From Pagrus major (taxonomy: Eukaryota > Chordata > Actinopteri > Spariformes > Sparidae), in the NCBI RefSeq assembly GCF_040436345.1, contig NC_133224.1, positions 7,680,741 through 7,744,740 on the forward strand: a DNA stretch of 64,000 bases. The letters are read 5' to 3'. Below the pieces are notes generated by a model. The model saw only the letters and a program-made list of their open reading frames with translations, had not been told where the DNA came from and made no database searches. The position numbers and the translations under genes are program-made. Shown one piece after another: positions 62,986-64,000 of this stretch. Every line of letters starts with the position of its first letter. Position 1 is the stretch's first letter.

Positions 62986-64000
62986 GAGGCTTTGCATAAA
63001 GGTTGCAGTCAGGTGAAGGATCATCTGGTTTAAAATTAGGTGAAGAGGGTTAAAATCCGCCCTACAAATCTGTCTACAATACAGATATGAGCAGGCCAGA
63101 CAATGAGCGCTGATCTGAGAACATCAGGAGTCCATGTTTGTGGAGGCAAAGAGCTCGGATAGTTCGACTTGTTTGTTATCAGGAGATCCATTTTCTTTCA
63201 CAAACAACATTAAGCATAAAATTAAGTTTCACAACAAGTTTGTCATCTTAACATTTAACACACTTTGACAGAGTATAAGATGCATTAAAGTGTTGTTAAT
63301 CTATTGTAGATACAACTGATGCACACGTGGAATTACAGAAAAATCAGCTGACATCAAAATGAACAGTGGGATTTATGAATAAGATCAATGTTGTTCCATG
63401 ATTTAAAATTATTTGTGTATGATGTCAGGTGTCATGTTAAGAACCTTTACTTACACGTTAGTCAGATTTTTAAACATTTGCTGATAAAGAGACAGAAATA
63501 TGTTACATATCAACATTTTTTTCCTGAATGGATATTCAGAATGTCCAGGCAAATCTTTCTAGTTGTTTTCATTTAAGCAATTAAAACTCAGGTTTTATTT
63601 TTTCTCAACATTATAATGACTGAGGCAATATCTTACAGCCTTTAGCCTGGTCACCAGTTCTGACATACAGTTTCAGAAAGGACCCATAAAAGTTGCAAAT
63701 CACAATATTATAATTTATGTAAAAGTTGCTTAAAAATCTGTATTTATAGTCACAATTTTGTATAAGCTTGTTTTGTCAAGGATAAAACTGTTATTATAAT
63801 TTTTAATCAAATTTTGTATCCCTTTTTTAAATTATTATTCTCATCTTTTGCTATAATATATATACATATTTTTATGCTAAACAGTAAAACTACCTCAAAT
63901 TACCACGACATAAAGCAGTAACAGCCGTCAAACCCAGCAAAAATCCCAAATATATTCAATTTACACTAAAATAAGACAGAGAAAAGCAGATAATTCTCAC
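62986..64000. other. AT-rich flank upstream of six7
   Basis: AT-rich, no recognisable exon or repeat family; short open frames only. Confidence 0.5.

Overview
This window is nuclear DNA from a ray-finned fish, most likely a teleost. It has split vertebrate genes with GT/AG introns, many CA/TG microsatellites, and many short repeats with TTAAAGG...CCTTTAA ends that are common in teleost genomes. It also carries a Six3/6-class homeobox gene whose sequence fits six7, a gene known from fishes. No bacterial, viral or organellar genes were seen.

Layout. 1-9.77 kb holds no recognisable gene, only microsatellites and dispersed repeats. 9.77-10.31 kb is a duplicated T-rich retroelement-like tail. 10.36-19.10 kb is one giant minisatellite of about 8.7 kb, built from 25-27 bp units (roughly 330-340 copies by length) that are organised into higher-order blocks of about 0.47, 1.73 and 2.2 kb. 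Inverted copies of the unit flank both ends. 19.1-36.7 kb is gene-poor and includes a promoter-like segment with a consensus splice donor near 23.54 kb, which could be the untranslated first exon of the next gene.

Three protein genes fill the right half. (1) rin1, + strand, 11 coding exons between 36,695 and 48,698: a Ras/Rab interactor with SH2, VPS9 and Ras-association regions, 789 aa by my splice model, with a canonical poly(A) signal near 50,285. (2) An ARP2 paralogue (actr2), - strand, 9 exons between 56,023 and 51,682: the exons join in frame to exactly 394 aa, the length of human ARP2, but the protein is clearly diverged. (3) six7, - strand, 3 exons between 61,831 and 59,670: 260 aa with a SIX domain and a lysine-50 homeodomain, and a TATA box near 62,100. 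rin1 and actr2 converge; a palindromic foldback repeat lies between their 3' ends. actr2 and six7 point the same way.

The genes do not form one pathway. rin1 acts in Ras/Rab5 endocytic signalling, ARP2 nucleates branched actin, and six7 regulates eye and cone genes. Their linkage suggests the fish counterpart of the human 11q13 / 2p paralogous regions, with six7 and this second ARP2 as copies that the human 11q13 region no longer has. The observations most worth following are the minisatellite (its seed, its flipped ends and its block structure), a possible internal first exon of rin1 that would give a Ras-association-only isoform, and a homeodomain-site-rich segment upstream of six7.
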